A stretch of 64,000 nucleotides of DNA from Pseudomonas putida (GCA_041879295.1 CP047152.1:2547501-2611500), one strand, 5' to 3'. Shown: positions 26,614-35,761, numbered from the stretch's first letter. Notes: generated from the letters alone by a model not told the origin. Translations and numbers: made by a program.

Positions 26614-27225
26614 ATGAAACTGTTGCACATCGATTCGAGCATCCTGGGCGACAATTCCGCCTCGCGCCAGTTGAGCCGTGAAGTGGTCGAAGCCTGGAAG
26701 GCTGCAGACCCGAGCGTTGAAGTGATTTACCGCGACCTGGCTGCCGATGCCATTGCCCACTTCTCCGCCGCCACCCTGGTGGCTGCAGGCACCCCTGAAG
26801 ACGTACGCGACGCGGCCCAGGCTTTCGAAGCCAAGCTCAGCGCAGAGACGCTCGAAGAGTTCCTGGCTGCCGATGCCGTGGTAATTGGCGCGCCAATGTA
26901 CAACTTCACCGTGCCGACCCAGCTAAAAGCCTGGATTGACCGTGTGGCCGTCGCCGGCAAGACATTCCGTTACACTGAAGCAGGCCCGGAAGGCCTGTGC
27001 GGCAACAAGAAAGTGGTGCTGGTTTCCACCGCGGGTGGCCTGCACGCTGGCCAGCCGACCGGCGCCGGGCATGAAGACTTCCTGAAAGTGTTCCTGGGCT
27101 TCATTGGGATTACCGACCTGGAAATTGTCCGCGCCCACGGCCTGGCCTATGGCCCGGAGCAGCGCAGCCAGGCGATCGATGCTGCACAGGCGCAGATCGC
27201 CAACGAGCTGTTTGCTGCTGCCTGA
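26614..27225 (+). CDS. azoR: FMN-dependent NADH-azoreductase
   Basis: A 203-residue flavodoxin-fold NAD(P)H:quinone/azo reductase. The FMN-binding start is [20 protein letters not shown], with the [19 protein letters not shown] segment near residue 90-108 and [13 protein letters not shown] near 140-152. It reduces azo dyes and quinones by two-electron steps in the cytoplasm. CAGGAGAG lies seven bases before the ATG at 26614; the open frame from 26572 lacks such a site. Divergent LysR gene upstream; a terminator hairpin downstream. Confidence 0.95.
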   Translation: MKLLHIDSSILGDNSASRQLSREVVEAWKAADPSVEVIYRDLAADAIAHFSAATLVAAGTPEDVRDAAQAFEAKLSAETLEEFLAADAVVIGAPMYNFTVPTQLKAWIDRVAVAGKTFRYTEAGPEGLCGNKKVVLVSTAGGLHAGQPTGAGHEDFLKVFLGFIGITDLEIVRAHGLAYGPEQRSQAIDAAQAQIANELFAAA

Positions 27226-27237
27226 TCAAGGGAGCGG

Positions 27238-27281
27238 TTGGTTGCAGGCGTGGCCTTGTCGAAGCACAAGGCCACTCCAAC
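27238..27281. terminator. Hairpin between azoR and the convergent NADH dehydrogenase-like gene
   Basis: A 10-bp stem, GTGGCCTTGT with ACAAGGCCAC around CGAAGC, is extended by outer GGTTG/CAACC pairing. It lies between two converging genes and probably ends both transcripts, though no long T tract follows. Confidence 0.55.
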
Positions 27282-27293
27282 CTGTAGAAGCGT

Positions 27294-28496
27294 TCAGGCC
27301 ACCGGGATAAGCGGATCAGCTGCCGCCAGGGCCGCTGCCCGGTCAGCCGCTGGCGGATAAATCCACACTGAATTGATCTGGCGCTTCAGCGCCTTGGCTT
27401 CGGTCTTGTCCTCCGGTGGCGAAACCACACGGTCCCATCCTTCGGTGTACACCGCGCCCCAGGCCCCCAGGTCCAGGCACGTCACGTACTTGGGCTGGCT
27501 GTAAGCCATCGGTGCCACGCCCAGCAACTCGGCAGCGGCATTGTTGCCCGCATGGCGCCCCAGCGGAATCGCATGCTGGCACGACATCACGGCATGATTG
27601 CCAAGCGCGTCACAGGTGGCGTAAGCCACGTCTCCAGCTGCATACACGGCCTCATTGCCCTTGACCTTCAGGTTGCCATCGACATGCAAACGGCCGCGGT
27701 TGTCGCGCTCGCCGCTGATCTGTTCGGTGAGCGGGTTGGCCTTGAAGCCAACAGTCCAGACCACCGTGCTGGCGTCGATACGCTGGCCGTTGTCCAGCTG
27801 TACACCGGCAGGGTCTACCGAAACCACCGTGGCACCGCAAACCCACTCCACGCCCAGGGCCTCGCACGCCTGCTCGATGGCTGGGCGGATGCCGTCACCC
27901 AGGGCTGCGCCAATCCTGGCGCCGCGGTCGATTACCACTACGCGCAACGCGGCGTCTTCGCCCAGTATCGCGCGCAAGCGGGCCGGCAGTTCGGTGGCCG
28001 TTTCGATGCCGGTAAAACCGCCCCCGGCTACCACCACGGTATTGCGCGCCGGCGTGTTCGGCAGGCTGGCCAGCGACTTCAGGTGGTTTTCCAGGCGTGC
28101 GGCACTGTCGAGCTTGTCGACATCGAAGACATGCTCGATGCCAACCATGTCAGGGCGATCGAGCACACTGCCGCAGGCCATGATCAGGCGGTCGTAGGGC
28201 AGGGCGCACCGAGTGCCACTGCGGGTGCGATAGCCCACGCGGCGGGCCGCTTCATCGATCTGGAATGCCGTGCCCGGCACGAAGCGGACATTTACAACAT
28301 CGAGCAGTGCCTGCAGTGGTGCGGCCATGGTATGCACGTCTGGCTCGTAGAAGCGCGGACGCACATGCAGTTCAGCCTGGGGTGCGAGCAAGGTGACCTC
28401 GACGTCCTTGCTGGCGTTGAGGTCAAGCTGGCGGATGGCGCTGAGCGCGCTCCACAGGCCGGCAAAGCCCGCACCAATGATCAGGATCTGCTTCAT
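27294..28496 (-). CDS. NADH dehydrogenase-like FAD-dependent oxidoreductase (type II NDH family)
   Basis: A 400-residue pyridine-nucleotide-disulfide oxidoreductase fold protein. FAD binds at the N-terminus (QILIIGAGFAGLWSAL) and NAD(P)H at a second Rossmann motif (TVVVAGGGFTGIETATEL, near residue 160). VYAAGDVAYATCDALGNH supplies the second FAD contact. There is no redox-active CxxxxC pair, so it resembles NDH-2/NoxA-type enzymes that pass electrons to quinones or O2. Start at 28496 after AAGGAG. It stands alone, next to the XRE-cupin gene in the same direction. Confidence 0.85.
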   Translation of the reverse strand: MKQILIIGAGFAGLWSALSAIRQLDLNASKDVEVTLLAPQAELHVRPRFYEPDVHTMAAPLQALLDVVNVRFVPGTAFQIDEAARRVGYRTRSGTRCALPYDRLIMACGSVLDRPDMVGIEHVFDVDKLDSAARLENHLKSLASLPNTPARNTVVVAGGGFTGIETATELPARLRAILGEDAALRVVVIDRGARIGAALGDGIRPAIEQACEALGVEWVCGATVVSVDPAGVQLDNGQRIDASTVVWTVGFKANPLTEQISGERDNRGRLHVDGNLKVKGNEAVYAAGDVAYATCDALGNHAVMSCQHAIPLGRHAGNNAAAELLGVAPMAYSQPKYVTCLDLGAWGAVYTEGWDRVVSPPEDKTEAKALKRQINSVWIYPPAADRAAALAAADPLIPVA

Positions 28497-28576
28497 GGTT
28501 GTGCTCCTTAGAAGTTCGGTGGACAAGGTAGACCGTGTTGCCGGTCAACGGTGTTACCAGTGCTTGCTGGAGTGCT

Positions 28577-29176
28577 TCAGAATGTTGGCGGCGTGATCAC
28601 CCAGATCACCACGGCATCTACTTCACCGGGGTTGCCGTAGCGATGAGGTTCCTGGCTCGAGAAGCTGAAGCTGTCGCCTTCACTCAGTTGGAAATGCCGC
28701 TCGCCTACCCACAGCTCAAACGTGCCGCTGAGCAGGTAACCGGCTTCTTCACCGTCGTGGCTGTAACTTTGCTGGCTGTAGGTACCCGGAGGGAAACGTG
28801 AGTGCAGCATCTCCAGCTGGCGATTGGGCTGGGGGGTGAGCAGTTGATCGACGATGCCATCTTCGTAATGCACGCTCAGGCGGCTGTTGCGCCGCACCAC
28901 ATAGCCTTGGTCTTCGGGCGCGGTGGTGGCCTCGCTGGCGAAGAACCACTGGATGGTCACGCCCAGGCTGCGGGCGATGTTGAACAGCGCCGGGATCGAC
29001 GGGTAGGAGAGGTTGCGCTCCAGCTGGCTGATGTAGCCTGCGGTCAGTTCACTGTGTGCGGCCAGCTCCGCCAGGGTCATGCCGCGGCGCTTGCGCAGGC
29101 CGCGGATGCGGGTGCCGAGGAACTGCGGCGCGGCGCCCCCGGGTTCGCTGGCGGGAGGCTGGGAGGGTTGGCTCAT
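28577..29176 (-). CDS. XRE-family regulator with C-terminal cupin domain
   Basis: A 199-residue regulator: HTH_3 domain about residues 22-80 (MTLAELAAHSELTAGYISQL) and a cupin sensor domain about 125-195 (GEEAGYLLSGTFELWVGER; FSSQEPHRYGNP). Regulators of this architecture (PuuR-like) commonly repress catabolism of amines, amino acids or ethanolamine and respond to the substrate via the cupin pocket. It lies 39 bp downstream of the flavin oxidoreductase gene in the same direction, so they probably form one unit, and it is the likely binder of the palindrome at 31221-31245. Confidence 0.92.
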   Translation of the reverse strand: MSQPSQPPASEPGGAAPQFLGTRIRGLRKRRGMTLAELAAHSELTAGYISQLERNLSYPSIPALFNIARSLGVTIQWFFASEATTAPEDQGYVVRRNSRLSVHYEDGIVDQLLTPQPNRQLEMLHSRFPPGTYSQQSYSHDGEEAGYLLSGTFELWVGERHFQLSEGDSFSFSSQEPHRYGNPGEVDAVVIWVITPPTF

Positions 29177-29215
29177 GCACGTCGGTCCATCGCAAAAGCC
29201 GCAGTATGTACAGCC

Positions 29216-31171
29216 TCAGAGTGCCCAGGCAACCGTCAGACCATCGTGAATCGCTTCTTCGGCCGTGCGCGGCGCCAGGCAGTCGCCAATCCGCCGCACG
29301 TCCACCACACCTGCCAGTTCAGTGGCCAGGCGGTCTTGAGGTTGATGCCCCATGCACAGCACCAGGGTGTCGATATCTTCGAAGATCATCGGATCGCCGC
29401 TGGCGGTGTGCTGCAGGTATACCGTGTTGTCGTCGCAGCCATAAAGGCGTGCGTATGGGGTGACAGGGATACCCAGGCGATGCAGCTCGCCGGCCAGTTG
29501 GTCACGTACATAAAGCGGCAGGCTCTCGCCGCAATGAGTGCCGTTGACCGCCAACTGAACCTGATGGCCTTCGCGCACCAGGCGTTCGGCGATACCGGGG
29601 CCGATCCAGTCACAGCGCCAGTCGATCACCAGCACCGAACGCCCGGGTTTCGCCTCGTTGCGCAACACTTGCCAGGCGTCCACTATCTGAAGTTCGCCGG
29701 TACGCTCGAACGCAGGCCAGTAGGGGATGGCGCCGGTAGCAGCGATGACCAGATCAGGGCGCTCACGTTCGACCAGTGCGCGGTCGACCCGGGTGTTGCG
29801 CACCACTTGTACCCCCGCCAAGGCCATTTCCCGTTGCAGGTTGGTGCTGGCACCCCCGAACTCGCTGCGCCGTGGCAGCAGCTGGGCGAGCAGCACCTGC
29901 CCACCGAGCTGCGGACCCGCCTCGTACAGAGTGACCTGGTGCCCGCGCGCAGCGGCCACGGCCGCGGCCTTCATGCCTGCAGGCCCACCGCCGGCGACCA
30001 TTATGCGCTTGGGTGAGGAAGTGGGCGTAAGGTGCCCGTACTGTAACTCTCGGCCGGTTTCCGGGTGCTGGATGCAGGAAATGGGCAAGCCACGATGGAA
30101 ATGGCCGATGCATGCCTGGTTGCAGGCGATGCAGGCGCGCACGTCTTCGACCTGGCCGCGTTTGGTTTTGACTGGCATCAACGGGTCGCAGATCAGCGCT
30201 CGGGTCATGCCGCACACATCAGCCTGGCCGCGAGCCAGGATCAGCTCGGCTTCCTGAGGCTGGTTGATGCGCCCGGTGACGAACAGGGGGATAGCCAGCT
30301 GTCGCTTGAAGGTGCCAGCCTCGCGGGCCAGGTACGCGGGTTCGATAGCCATTGGCGGGACGATATGGACCGCGCCACCCAGCGAGGCCGAGGTGCCGGC
30401 GACGACATGCAGGTAGTCGAGCTGGCCCTGCAAGGCCACGGCAGCAGCCAGTGACTCGTCTTCGCTCAGGCCTTGGCTGTCACGCTCGTCAGCGCTGATG
30501 CGCAGGCCAATGATGAACTGCTCATCGGTGGCGGCACGTACCGCGGCCAGCACTTCGCGCAAGAACCTCAGGCGCTGATCCAGATCGCCGTTGTAGCCAT
30601 CACTGCGTACGTTTACCCGCGGGTTGAGAAACTGCGCGGGCAGGTAGCCATGACTGGCCACCACCTCGACGCCATCCAGCCCGGCCTGGTGCAGGCGGCG
30701 GGCGGCGCTGGCGTAGCCCTGGACGATTTCGTCGATCATTGCCTGGTCCAGCGCGCGCGGCATCACCCGGAAGCGCTCATTGGGCACCGCAGAGGCCGAG
30801 TAGGCTACCGCCAACAGGCCGTCTGCCGACTCCATGATCTCCCGCCCGGGGTGAAACAGTTGCGACAGCACCACGGTGCCGTGCGCATGGCAGGCCTCGG
30901 CAAGCTGGCGGTAGCCGTCGATGCAGGCATCGTCAGTGGCCATTAGCACATGCGAGGTGTAACGGGCACTGTCGTGCACCCCGGCGACCTGCAGCACGAT
31001 CAAGCCGACGCCACCGGCAGCACGGTCGCGCTGGTAGGCGATCAGTTTGTCGTTGACCAGGTTGTCGGTGGGTAGGCAGGTGTCGTGCCCGGTGGACATG
31101 ATGCGGTTCTTCAAACGTTTGCCGCGAATCTGCAAGGGCTCGAACAGATGAGGGAAGGCGGTCTGCATCAC
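29216..31171 (-). CDS. Fe-S flavin oxidoreductase of the old-yellow-enzyme / dienoyl-CoA reductase / N-demethylase type
   Basis: A 651-residue enzyme. The N-terminal TIM barrel (about 1-340) is OYE-like with FMN; a 4Fe-4S motif follows (ACIACNQACIGHFHRG, with a further Cys in PISCIQHP); the C-terminal half carries FAD/NAD Rossmann domains (MVAGGGPAGMKAAAVAAARG near residue 390). This three-part architecture occurs in 2,4-dienoyl-CoA reductase, trimethylamine dehydrogenase and the DgcA / N-methylproline demethylase group. The neighbouring polyamine-type binding protein and XRE-cupin regulator make an N-methylated amine substrate plausible, but this is inference. ATG at 31168 is an alternative start. 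Confidence 0.85.
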   Translation of the reverse strand: MMQTAFPHLFEPLQIRGKRLKNRIMSTGHDTCLPTDNLVNDKLIAYQRDRAAGGVGLIVLQVAGVHDSARYTSHVLMATDDACIDGYRQLAEACHAHGTVVLSQLFHPGREIMESADGLLAVAYSASAVPNERFRVMPRALDQAMIDEIVQGYASAARRLHQAGLDGVEVVASHGYLPAQFLNPRVNVRSDGYNGDLDQRLRFLREVLAAVRAATDEQFIIGLRISADERDSQGLSEDESLAAAVALQGQLDYLHVVAGTSASLGGAVHIVPPMAIEPAYLAREAGTFKRQLAIPLFVTGRINQPQEAELILARGQADVCGMTRALICDPLMPVKTKRGQVEDVRACIACNQACIGHFHRGLPISCIQHPETGRELQYGHLTPTSSPKRIMVAGGGPAGMKAAAVAAARGHQVTLYEAGPQLGGQVLLAQLLPRRSEFGGASTNLQREMALAGVQVVRNTRVDRALVERERPDLVIAATGAIPYWPAFERTGELQIVDAWQVLRNEAKPGRSVLVIDWRCDWIGPGIAERLVREGHQVQLAVNGTHCGESLPLYVRDQLAGELHRLGIPVTPYARLYGCDDNTVYLQHTASGDPMIFEDIDTLVLCMGHQPQDRLATELAGVVDVRRIGDCLAPRTAEEAIHDGLTVAWAL

Positions 31172-31220
31172 GCGGCTCCGGTACAGGGTTGTTATTTTTT
31201 CTTATAAAAGTGTAGCAATA

Positions 31221-31245
31221 GTAAAAAATCAACTTGTTTTTTTAC
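31221..31245. promoter_or_regulatory. AT-rich palindromic operator candidate
   Basis: GTAAAAAA and TTTTTTAC form perfect 8-base arms around a nine-base spacer, in the 171-bp space between the divergent flavin oxidoreductase and binding-protein genes. Another T run (TTATTTTTT, near 31190) lies on the oxidoreductase side. It stands out in a high-GC genome and is a good operator candidate for the XRE-cupin regulator. Confidence 0.5.
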
Positions 31246-31342
31246 TGGCGTCTGTCTAGGTTTTCCTCACTCGCATGGCGAGGGTGTGACCTCAGAACAA
31301 CAAGAAAACGGGCCCGTCGGGCACCGGCAGGAGGAAACTACG

Positions 31343-32386
31343 ATGCAGCTATTTCCAGGAGTGACCGGCCTTTGTGCAGCCTTGCTGGCCCTCGGCCTGG
31401 GCAATGCGCAAGCTGCGCAGCAGATGGTCGTGGTCGGTTATGGCGGCGCGGGCCAGAAGGCCCAGGATGAGGCAATTTTCAAGCCCTTCATTGCCCAGGA
31501 CGGCAGCCAGCTGATCCAGGGTGAATACAACGGCGAAATGGCACGGATCCAGGTCATGGCTGACACCGGCCACGTCGATTGGGACGTGGTGCAGATCGAA
31601 GGGCCTGACTTGATGCGCGGCTGCGACGAGGGGATATACGAGCACCTGGACTGGCAGCGCCTGGGCCATGCAGCCGAACTGATCCCGGAAGCCGCACAGG
31701 ATTGTGGTTCGGCCGCGCTGGTCTGGAGCGTGGCTATTGCCTATGACCGCAACAAGCTGGCCCAGGCGCCGGCCTCGTGGGCCGATTTCTGGGACATCAA
31801 CAAGTACCCAGGCAAGCGCGGCCTGCGCAAGCGTGCGGTGTACAACCTGGAATTCGCGCTGTTGGCTGACGGGGTCAAGGTCGAGGACGTTTACCGCGTG
31901 CTGTCCACGCCGGCGGGTGTCGAGCGGGCCTTCGCCAAACTCAGCGAACTCAAGCCCCATATCCAGTGGTGGGACGCCGGCGCTCAACCCGCGCAATGGC
32001 TGGCAGCCGGCGACGTGGTGATGACCTCCACCTACAGCGGACGAATTGCGGTGGCGGCGCAGCAGGGCAGCCCGTTGGCTGTGGTATGGCCTGGCAGCCT
32101 GTACGGTATGGACTATTGGGCGATCATCAAAGGCTCGCGGCATGTCGACCAGGCCAAGCGGCTGATTGCCTATGCCAATCAGCCGGATACCCAGGTGCGG
32201 TATGTGCAGCAGATACCCTATGGGCCGACCAATACCCAGGCCGCAGCCAGGCTTGACCCGGCGCTGGCCAACTGGGTACCCACTTCGCCACAGAACCTGC
32301 AAGGGGCGCTGGCCATGAACGTGGAATTCTGGGTCGATCATGGCGAAGAACTGGAGCAGCGCTTCAACGCCTGGGCCAGCAAATAG
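31343..32386 (+). CDS. Periplasmic substrate-binding protein of polyamine ABC transporter type
   Basis: A 347-residue protein with a signal peptide (GLCAALLALGLGNAQA, cleavage near residue 24) and the PotD/PotF-like fold: MVVVGYGGAGQKAQDEAIFKP, then DWDVVQIEGPDLMRGCDEG, then PASWADFWDINKYPGKRGLR. CAGGAGGAAA precedes the ATG at 31343. The matching permease and ATPase genes are not adjacent, so it either serves a distant transporter or senses substrate. It is followed after 21 bp by the aldolase gene, probably in one operon. Confidence 0.88.
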   Translation: MQLFPGVTGLCAALLALGLGNAQAAQQMVVVGYGGAGQKAQDEAIFKPFIAQDGSQLIQGEYNGEMARIQVMADTGHVDWDVVQIEGPDLMRGCDEGIYEHLDWQRLGHAAELIPEAAQDCGSAALVWSVAIAYDRNKLAQAPASWADFWDINKYPGKRGLRKRAVYNLEFALLADGVKVEDVYRVLSTPAGVERAFAKLSELKPHIQWWDAGAQPAQWLAAGDVVMTSTYSGRIAVAAQQGSPLAVVWPGSLYGMDYWAIIKGSRHVDQAKRLIAYANQPDTQVRYVQQIPYGPTNTQAAARLDPALANWVPTSPQNLQGALAMNVEFWVDHGEELEQRFNAWASK

Positions 32387-32407
32387 CGTTCGGTAAAGGA
32401 AAACAAG

Positions 32408-33163
32408 ATGACTGCAACGGAACAAAGCCTGCGTCGGGAGCTGGCTGCCTGCTACCGGCTGATCGCGCATTTTCGCATGAGCGATCTGATCTTCACGCAT
32501 ATCTCCCTGCGTCTGCCTGGGCCGGAGCACCATTTCCTGATCAACCCTTATGGCCTGCTCTTCGATGAGATTACAGCTTCCAGTCTGGTGAAGATCGACC
32601 TGCAAGGGCGGCCGGTGGGCGCTGCCCGTCATCCAGTCAACCCGGCCGGGTTCGTCATTCACAGTGCCATTCACGCTGCCCGCGAGGATGCCCGGTGCGT
32701 GCTGCACACCCACACCCGAGCAGGTTGCGCGGTGGCCGCACTGGAGTGTGGCTTGCTGCCGATCAACCAGATGTCCATGGAGTTTTACGGCAATGTGGCT
32801 TACCACGGCTACGAGGGCATTGCGCTGGACATGGATGAACAGCAACGGCTGGTGGCTGACCTGGGCAACAAGCCGGTGATGATTCTGCGCAACCATGGGC
32901 TGTTGACCACGGGACGCAGTGTGGCTGAAGCCTTCCTGCGCATGTACTACCTGGAAAAGGCTTGCGAGATCCAATTGGCGGCGCAGAGTGCTGGGCAACT
33001 GATATTGCCGTCGACTGAAGTGTGCAGGCATACCGAGCGGCAGTTCAACGCGCCGGGGAGAGGCTTGAAGCAGGGGGAACTGACCGACCCGGATGCGCTG
33101 CAATTGGCGTGGGCGGCATTGTTGCGAATGCTGGAAAAGGTGGCACCTGGTTATCAGGATTGA
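32408..33163 (+). CDS. Class II aldolase/adducin family protein
   Basis: A 251-residue protein of the fuculose-phosphate aldolase/adducin fold. Zinc-ligand histidines are seen in VLHTHTRAGCAV near residue 98-109 and in the later RNHGLLTTGRSVAEAF segment near 160-176. LIAHFRMSDLIFTHISLRLP at the N-terminus is typical of the subgroup that lacks a known phosphosugar substrate. AAAGGA lies before the ATG. It is probably co-transcribed with the binding protein upstream; the natural substrate is not evident. Confidence 0.88.
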   Translation: MTATEQSLRRELAACYRLIAHFRMSDLIFTHISLRLPGPEHHFLINPYGLLFDEITASSLVKIDLQGRPVGAARHPVNPAGFVIHSAIHAAREDARCVLHTHTRAGCAVAALECGLLPINQMSMEFYGNVAYHGYEGIALDMDEQQRLVADLGNKPVMILRNHGLLTTGRSVAEAFLRMYYLEKACEIQLAAQSAGQLILPSTEVCRHTERQFNAPGRGLKQGELTDPDALQLAWAALLRMLEKVAPGYQD

Positions 33164-33325
33164 ACCTGTTCTTTGATTTGGCAACGTTGACGTCCAGCCG
33201 ACAGCGGGCGGACGGAACAGTCACTGTAGTGCAACCATTGGTTTCAACTGTGCTGGTCCGTTTTTATGGAATGCCTTTATGCTGTAACGAAATATGTCTA
33301 AAAAAGCCTGCAGAAGGAAGTCGCA

Positions 33326-34210
33326 ATGCCACTCAAGGACCTGCTTATCGCCCTGGTGGTGATTGTCGCCTGGGGAGTCAACTTTGTGGTCATCAAGGTT
33401 GGCCTCGACGGGCTGCCGCCGATGCTGCTGGGGGCATTGCGTTTCTTGCTGGTGGCGTTCCCGGCGATCTTGCTGGTCAGACGGCCCAAACTGCCATGGC
33501 GCTGGCTGATCGCTTACGGTGCGACCATTTCACTGGGCCAGTTCGCGTTCCTGTTTCAGGCCATGTACAGCGGCATGCCGCCAGGGTTGGCTTCGTTGAT
33601 CCTGCAGTCGCAAGCTTTCTTCACCCTCGGTTTTGCTGCGTTGTTTCTCGGTGAGCGGCTGCGCCTGGCCAGCGTGCTGGGGCTGCTGGTGGCGGCCGGC
33701 GGCCTGGCACTGATCGGCAGCGAAGACGGCGGCCATGTGCCCATGCTGGCGTTGGTGCTGACCCTGTGTGGCGGTGCAATGTGGGGCCTGGGGAACATCA
33801 TTACCCGGCGGTTCGGCTCGGTCGACCTGGTCGCGTTGGTGATCTGGGGTGGGCTGATACCGCCACTGCCATTCCTGGCACTGTCCTGGTGGCTGGAAGG
33901 CCCCGACCGCATTGGCCATGCCTTGGCCAATATCAGTTGGAGTTCGGTGCTGGCCCTGGCGTATCTGGCCTTTGTGGCCACCATGCTCGGCTACAGCCTG
34001 TGGAGCAAGTTGCTGTCGCGTCACCCGGCAGGCAAGGTGGCGCCGTTCTCGCTGCTGGTACCGGTGATTGGCCTGAGTTCGTCGGCTTTGCTGCTGGGAG
34101 AGCGCCTGACCGCCACTCAGGGCTGGGGCGCATTGCTGGTGATGGCCGGGCTGCTGGTGAATGTATTCGGTGCGCGCATCGGTCAGCGCTTGCGAGCTGC
34201 CAACGCGTAG
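33326..34210 (+). CDS. EamA (DMT superfamily) transporter
   Basis: A 294-residue inner-membrane protein with ten predicted helices in two five-helix EamA repeats (first repeat begins LLIALVVIVAWGVNFVVIKV; second begins near residue 150 with LVLTLCGGAMWGLGNII). The family exports amino acids, related metabolites or other small molecules. GAAGGA is positioned well before the ATG. The substrate cannot be told from sequence. Confidence 0.92.
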   Translation: MPLKDLLIALVVIVAWGVNFVVIKVGLDGLPPMLLGALRFLLVAFPAILLVRRPKLPWRWLIAYGATISLGQFAFLFQAMYSGMPPGLASLILQSQAFFTLGFAALFLGERLRLASVLGLLVAAGGLALIGSEDGGHVPMLALVLTLCGGAMWGLGNIITRRFGSVDLVALVIWGGLIPPLPFLALSWWLEGPDRIGHALANISWSSVLALAYLAFVATMLGYSLWSKLLSRHPAGKVAPFSLLVPVIGLSSSALLLGERLTATQGWGALLVMAGLLVNVFGARIGQRLRAANA

Positions 34211-34279
34211 GCGCTTAAATCTGCTGAGCTGCGCTCTGTTAGAATCGGCCTCTTTTTGTCAGGCCAACGGAGCGCATCC

Positions 34280-34600
34280 ATGATCATTTCCACCACCAGC
34301 CAGCTCGAAGGCCGCCCGATTGCCGAATACCTGGGCGTGGTCAGTTCCGAATCGGTGCAGGGCATCAACTTCGTGCGCGATTTCTTTACACGGTTTCGCG
34401 ACTTCTTCGGCGGTCGTTCGCAAACCCTGGAAAGCGCGTTGCGCGAGGCCCGGGAGCAGGCCACTGAAGAACTCAAGGCCCGGGCACGACAGTTGCAAGC
34501 CGATGCGGTAGTGGGGGTGGACTTTGAGATCAGCATGCCGTCGGTACAGGGTGGCATGGTCGTGGTATTTGCTACCGGCACAGCAGTACGCCTGAGGTAA
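34280..34600 (+). CDS. YbjQ family (UPF0145) protein
   Basis: A 106-residue protein starting at MIISTTSQLEGRPIAEYLGV, with GINFVRDFFTRFRDFFGGRS and the LQADAVVGVDFEIS segment. It forms pentamers in solved family members; function is unknown and the name 'heavy-metal-binding' is not well supported. The ATG at 34280 follows CGGAGCG. The open frame from 34256 has no ribosome site. Confidence 0.93.
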   Translation: MIISTTSQLEGRPIAEYLGVVSSESVQGINFVRDFFTRFRDFFGGRSQTLESALREAREQATEELKARARQLQADAVVGVDFEISMPSVQGGMVVVFATGTAVRLR

Positions 34601-34738
34601 AGCCTTCTGCCACTGGTCGGCTACAAGGTTCTTGTCCGGTCGGTCCGCAAATGACCAGCTAGTCTCACTCTCACAGGCCGCGTTTCCTGGGCAACTTGTC
34701 TGGTTGCCGGCGCGACCGCCACCGGAGGGACACTGGGC

Positions 34739-34927
34739 ATGAGCGAATCCTTTTTCGAAGACCTGAACGATGCGTTCCCTATCAACAGCCAGGTGCGTTG
34801 CGGCCAGGCGGCATTTCGCCTGGGTTTCGCCCACATGACGCTGGATGATTCCGAACAGCTCCAGCCTGCACATTTGCAGCGCAGCAAAAAAGGCCGCTTC
34901 ATGCCGCGGGTACCGATCAAGAAGTGA
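34739..34927 (+). CDS. Small conserved hypothetical protein
   Basis: A 62-residue soluble protein (MSESFFEDLNDAFPINSQVR to the basic end FMPRVPIKK). CGGAGG lies upstream of the ATG and a strong intrinsic terminator directly follows, which supports a real gene. It has an acidic N-terminus and a basic C-terminus and no recognised domain. I believe similar short proteins occur in other Pseudomonas, but cannot verify it. Confidence 0.7.
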   Translation: MSESFFEDLNDAFPINSQVRCGQAAFRLGFAHMTLDDSEQLQPAHLQRSKKGRFMPRVPIKK

Positions 34928-34946
34928 GCCCGCGCCTGCACACGCC

Positions 34947-34969
34947 CCCCGCCCAACGGCGGGGTTTTT
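34947..34969 (+). terminator. Intrinsic terminator
   Basis: CCCCGCC and GGCGGGG arms around CAAC are followed by five T residues and A/T sequence on the plus strand, 19 bp after the small gene that ends at 34927. Confidence 0.88.
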
Positions 34970-35070
34970 ATTGCCATTCGTTGATCCGCCTCATGGTATT
35001 GCCCGGTAGCGCTCGCCGGATGGCCCGGCCTGTGGTTTTCTGGCGCGGCATTCCAGCGACGGAGGATTGA

Positions 35071-35382
35071 ATGCTCATGCGAGTCAGGGAAGAAACCTAT
35101 TGGCAGTGGGCCGACGCACAGTTGCACAGCCGCTGCCACGACGAAGCACTCAGCGACGGCACCACACTGGACGTGCAGGTGCGCTTGTCGCGCCTGGGGG
35201 CGACGCAGTTGTTTCTGGGGGTGTACGCCGGGGATGGGCGGGCGGTGCTGGAAGAGTATTACCCGGCGCTGCCGGGCGAGACCATGACCCGTGCGCTGGT
35301 GTGGGGTGTCGACCGCGCCAGGGCGATGGCAACGGGCGCCTTGCCTTTGCCGGAAACCCGCTTGCAGCGGCGCCAGGCATGA
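35071..35382 (+). CDS. Conserved hypothetical protein
   Basis: A 103-residue soluble protein with Trp-rich start (MRVREETYWQWADAQLHSR from the second ATG at 35077, which has GGAGG further upstream) and an RLGATQLFLGVYAGDGRAVL core of alternating beta pattern. It ends directly at a bidirectional terminator. No family assigned; codon use is normal for the genome. Confidence 0.7.
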   Translation: MLMRVREETYWQWADAQLHSRCHDEALSDGTTLDVQVRLSRLGATQLFLGVYAGDGRAVLEEYYPALPGETMTRALVWGVDRARAMATGALPLPETRLQRRQA

Positions 35383-35383
35383 A

Positions 35384-35411
35384 AAAGCCCGGCCTGTGCG
35401 GGCCGGGCTTT
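35384..35411. terminator. Bidirectional intrinsic terminator
   Basis: Perfect 11-bp arms AAAGCCCGGCC and GGCCGGGCTTT with a six-base loop, with A and T runs on the two sides, lie between two converging genes. Confidence 0.9.
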
Positions 35412-35428
35412 GGTAAGGGTGCGAACCC

Positions 35429-35761
35429 TCAATTCAGCGGTTCGATCACCTTGACTGCCTGCTGCTCACGGGCAGCGGGCCATTCTTGTTGCAGGGTCTG
35501 CAGCACGCGGCCGACGAATTCGGTGTCTGCGGCGGCTTTCTTGCCGACGTAGCCTTGGCCACGGCGGTAGACCTTGAAGCGGGCACGCATGCTGGGCAGG
35601 TGCTCTTCAAATTCATCTTCGACGGTGTTCGGTGGCAGGCGGTCGAGGCGCACTTCACCGGTTTGGCTAACCCACAGCAGATGGTCGTCAAGGCTGTCCT
35701 TGCGCACGGCAAACAGCTGGGCCAATTGGTCGATAGTCGGATTGTTGTTCAAGTTCATCAT
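35429..35761 (-). CDS. Conserved hypothetical protein
   Basis: A soluble protein of 109-110 residues, beginning at the paired ATGs 35761/35758 (MNLNNNPTIDQLAQLFAVRK) after GGGGGC. It contains LLWVSQTGEVRLDRLP and a basic middle segment (RARFKVYRRGQGYVGKKAA) followed by a helical end. I do not recognise the family. The 300 bp in front of it are unusually rich in inverted repeats, so its expression may be controlled by a structured leader. Confidence 0.7.
   Translation of the reverse strand: MMNLNNNPTIDQLAQLFAVRKDSLDDHLLWVSQTGEVRLDRLPPNTVEDEFEEHLPSMRARFKVYRRGQGYVGKKAAADTEFVGRVLQTLQQEWPAAREQQAVKVIEPLN

Noticed and set aside
31349..33184. 611-residue antisense frame opposite the binding protein and aldolase genes
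   Set aside because: Shadow frame; the plus-strand genes have clear family motifs and ribosome sites.
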